NCBI GenBank assembly: GCA_009783675.1
Contig: WRDA01000073.1
Span: 1-6,946, forward strand
DNA from: Symbiobacteriaceae bacterium
GTDB lineage: Bacteria; Bacillota; JAAYKD01; WRDA01
Reading direction: 5' to 3'
DNA length: 6,946 nt
Shown: positions 5,633 to 6,946 of the stretch, piece by piece
Position numbering within the stretch: position 1 is the first letter of the stretch
Layout of the letters: each line of letters opens with the position of its first letter
Position numbers and translations under genes: made by a program
The notes under the pieces: model-generated
Told to the model about the DNA's origin: nothing
Seen by the model: only the letters and a program-made list of their open reading frames with translations
Databases searched by the model: none

Positions 5633-6946
5633 TTAGTTATCAGTATTAACTGGGTCGCAGATAATCACGTTCTTCTCCGCCGTCTTGAAGGGATCAAACT
5701 TGCGCCCACCACCGGAGTAGAACTTACCGAAGAATTCGATGAACTCCAGGCGGATACCATGAACATAGGCGCTGAGCATAGAAAGAAAGATATTTAAGGC
5801 GTGTAATATGACTGCCACGACCAAGCCAAGAGAGAGCCTTACCGGCAGAGGCAGAAAACCAAGGATGGTGTTGAAAGCCAGGGCTACGCTGGCGCCGGCA
5901 ACGGCTAAAGCCATCAGACGCGTATAGCTGATGAAGTCGCCGATATAACTGGTCGCTCCGTAGAGAGCGTAGAGGCCGGTGCCGATACCCACATACCAGT
6001 GCTTACCACGCTTGATAGCAGGAACGAAGACGATCAGGGCAACACCAATTGTAACCAGACCCATGCCAATCCAATAGAAAAAGGCGCTCTCGAAGGCAGG
6101 CACCGTGCTGACCAGTATAGCCAGACCACCCCCGATGAAAGTCAGGATCCAGGAGAGACCTCCGCTGAGCATATCGGCATAGTTTTGCAACTTCGCCTGA
6201 TTGATCATGTAGAGGACCAATCCGGCGATGATATGCAGACAACCCAGGACGATGGAAAGTATGGTTAAGGGGATAATATCGGTATTGGCAGATAGGAGCC
6301 CGAAAGGCAGTTCCAGTCCGAAGAAAGATCCGAATACCACGCCCCAGCCGATGATGGGAAAGCAGAGATAATAAAGAAAGTCGATGAAACTGCGGGTATC
6401 ACGGCTCAGCTTCATACGCCTGCGCACGATCTGGCCGATGATGAACAGAGTCAGACCGTAACCGATATCGGCCACCATCATGCCGAAAAAGAGTTGATAG
6501 AAGACGGTCATCACCGGCGTAGGGTCGACTTCGTTATAACGCGGCAGGCTGTACATATCGGTGAGGGATTCGTAAGGTGTGACCAGGCGATTGTTCTGCA
6601 GTTTGATAGGAACCAGAGGTATATCCTTATCATAAATGGGACTGAAGGTCACGCTGCAGGGAGTATTCAGGAAACTGGCTGTCAGCATCTCTTCGAACTG
6701 GTGCCGTCTATCGGCAAAGATCCAGCCTTCGATGGTAATCGTCGCCTCGCTGTAGGTCACTTCCAGCGATTTACGCAGACGTAACAGAGCGTTAAGGGTA
6801 TAATCCTCAGCCAGACGCAGGAGACCGAGATGCTGTGAGAGCTCACCGAGATTGGTGCTGATTTCCTTCTCTTCCTCCAGAAGATCGAAGGACTCCCTAC
6901 CCAGTCTTTCCCTGGCACCCGGCGGAGGTAGTTCGAAGTTATACTC
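5633..6946 (-). CDS. ntpI: V/A-type ATPase subunit I (membrane stator, homologue of subunit a), N-terminus cut by window edge
   Basis: This membrane stator subunit provides the ion half-channels beside the K ring and the essential arginine. The frame is open to base 6946, giving 437 residues, whereas the family is usually about 640-660, so roughly 200 N-terminal residues lie outside the window. A GTG at 6760 is not the start: the open frame continues upstream with family-like helical sequence (ESFDLLEEEKEISTNLGELS). Numbered from the fragment's first residue, 1-130 is the end of the cytoplasmic arm (ITIEGWIFADRR), and about 7-8 membrane helices follow from residue 145. Landmarks are LPRYNEVDPTPVM (134-146), FFGMMVADIGYGL (153-165), GDFISYTRLMALAVAGASVA (336-355) with the channel arginine Arg343 (codon 5918-5920), and HALNIFLSMLSAYVHGIRLEF-type C-terminal sequence ending GKFYSGGGRKFDPF. 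It lies 28 bases upstream of K. Confidence 0.97.
   Translation of the reverse strand, partial: EYNFELPPPGARERLGRESFDLLEEEKEISTNLGELSQHLGLLRLAEDYTLNALLRLRKSLEVTYSEATITIEGWIFADRRHQFEEMLTASFLNTPCSVTFSPIYDKDIPLVPIKLQNNRLVTPYESLTDMYSLPRYNEVDPTPVMTVFYQLFFGMMVADIGYGLTLFIIGQIVRRRMKLSRDTRSFIDFLYYLCFPIIGWGVVFGSFFGLELPFGLLSANTDIIPLTILSIVLGCLHIIAGLVLYMINQAKLQNYADMLSGGLSWILTFIGGGLAILVSTVPAFESAFFYWIGMGLVTIGVALIVFVPAIKRGKHWYVGIGTGLYALYGATSYIGDFISYTRLMALAVAGASVALAFNTILGFLPLPVRLSLGLVVAVILHALNIFLSMLSAYVHGIRLEFIEFFGKFYSGGGRKFDPFKTAEKNVIICDPVNTDN

Noticed and set aside
6758..6760. GTG at 6760 as the start of subunit I
   Set aside because: The frame stays open for 62 more codons to the window edge with charged helical sequence typical of the subunit I arm, so the gene is truncated by the window rather than starting here.
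1..6946. Search for a hidden system: CRISPR repeats, tRNA, insertion-sequence ends, attachment sites, internal terminators or defence genes
   Set aside because: By eye I see no repeat arrays, no T-rich hairpin terminators between genes and no non-coding stretch longer than 37 bases. The window is fully explained by one housekeeping-type operon.

Overview
The window is the interior of a single V/A-type (vacuolar/archaeal-type) rotary ATPase operon, read entirely from the minus strand. From right to left, in transcription order, it holds subunits I (5' end cut off by the window edge), K, E, C, F, A and B (last few codons cut off at base 1). This is the order of the sodium-pump operon of Enterococcus hirae (ntpI-K-E-C-G-A-B; ntpG is the gene for subunit F). 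Coding density is near total: the largest gap between genes is 37 bases, C and F overlap by 11 bases, and I see no internal promoter, terminator, RNA gene, repeat array or mobile element.

Layout: bases 5146-6946 encode the membrane sector (I, the stator that carries the essential arginine, and K, the rotor-ring proteolipid). Bases 3170-5112 encode stalk parts (E peripheral stalk, C rotor-to-ring adaptor, F central-stalk tip). Bases 1-3139 encode the catalytic head (A catalytic, B non-catalytic). Two standard subunits are not in view: the D shaft, expected just beyond base 1, and the small G/H peripheral-stalk partner of E, expected upstream of I beyond base 6946. ATP turnover on the A/B hexamer drives rotation of D/F/C and the K ring against I, moving ions through the I-K interface; the machine can in principle run either way.

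The organism is bacterial. A four-helix K subunit of the NtpK kind, this gene order, Shine-Dalgarno sites before each start that can be seen and roughly balanced base composition fit an anaerobic or fermentative member of the Bacillota (Clostridia-like), but other anaerobic phyla carry the same operon, so the lineage is only a guess. The most informative result is that the side chains that bind sodium in the E. hirae ring are retained in K, with a Thr-to-Ser change, which points to sodium rather than proton coupling. I found no new biological system here. The remaining points of interest are start-codon choices and a few unusual residues in otherwise well-conserved subunits.
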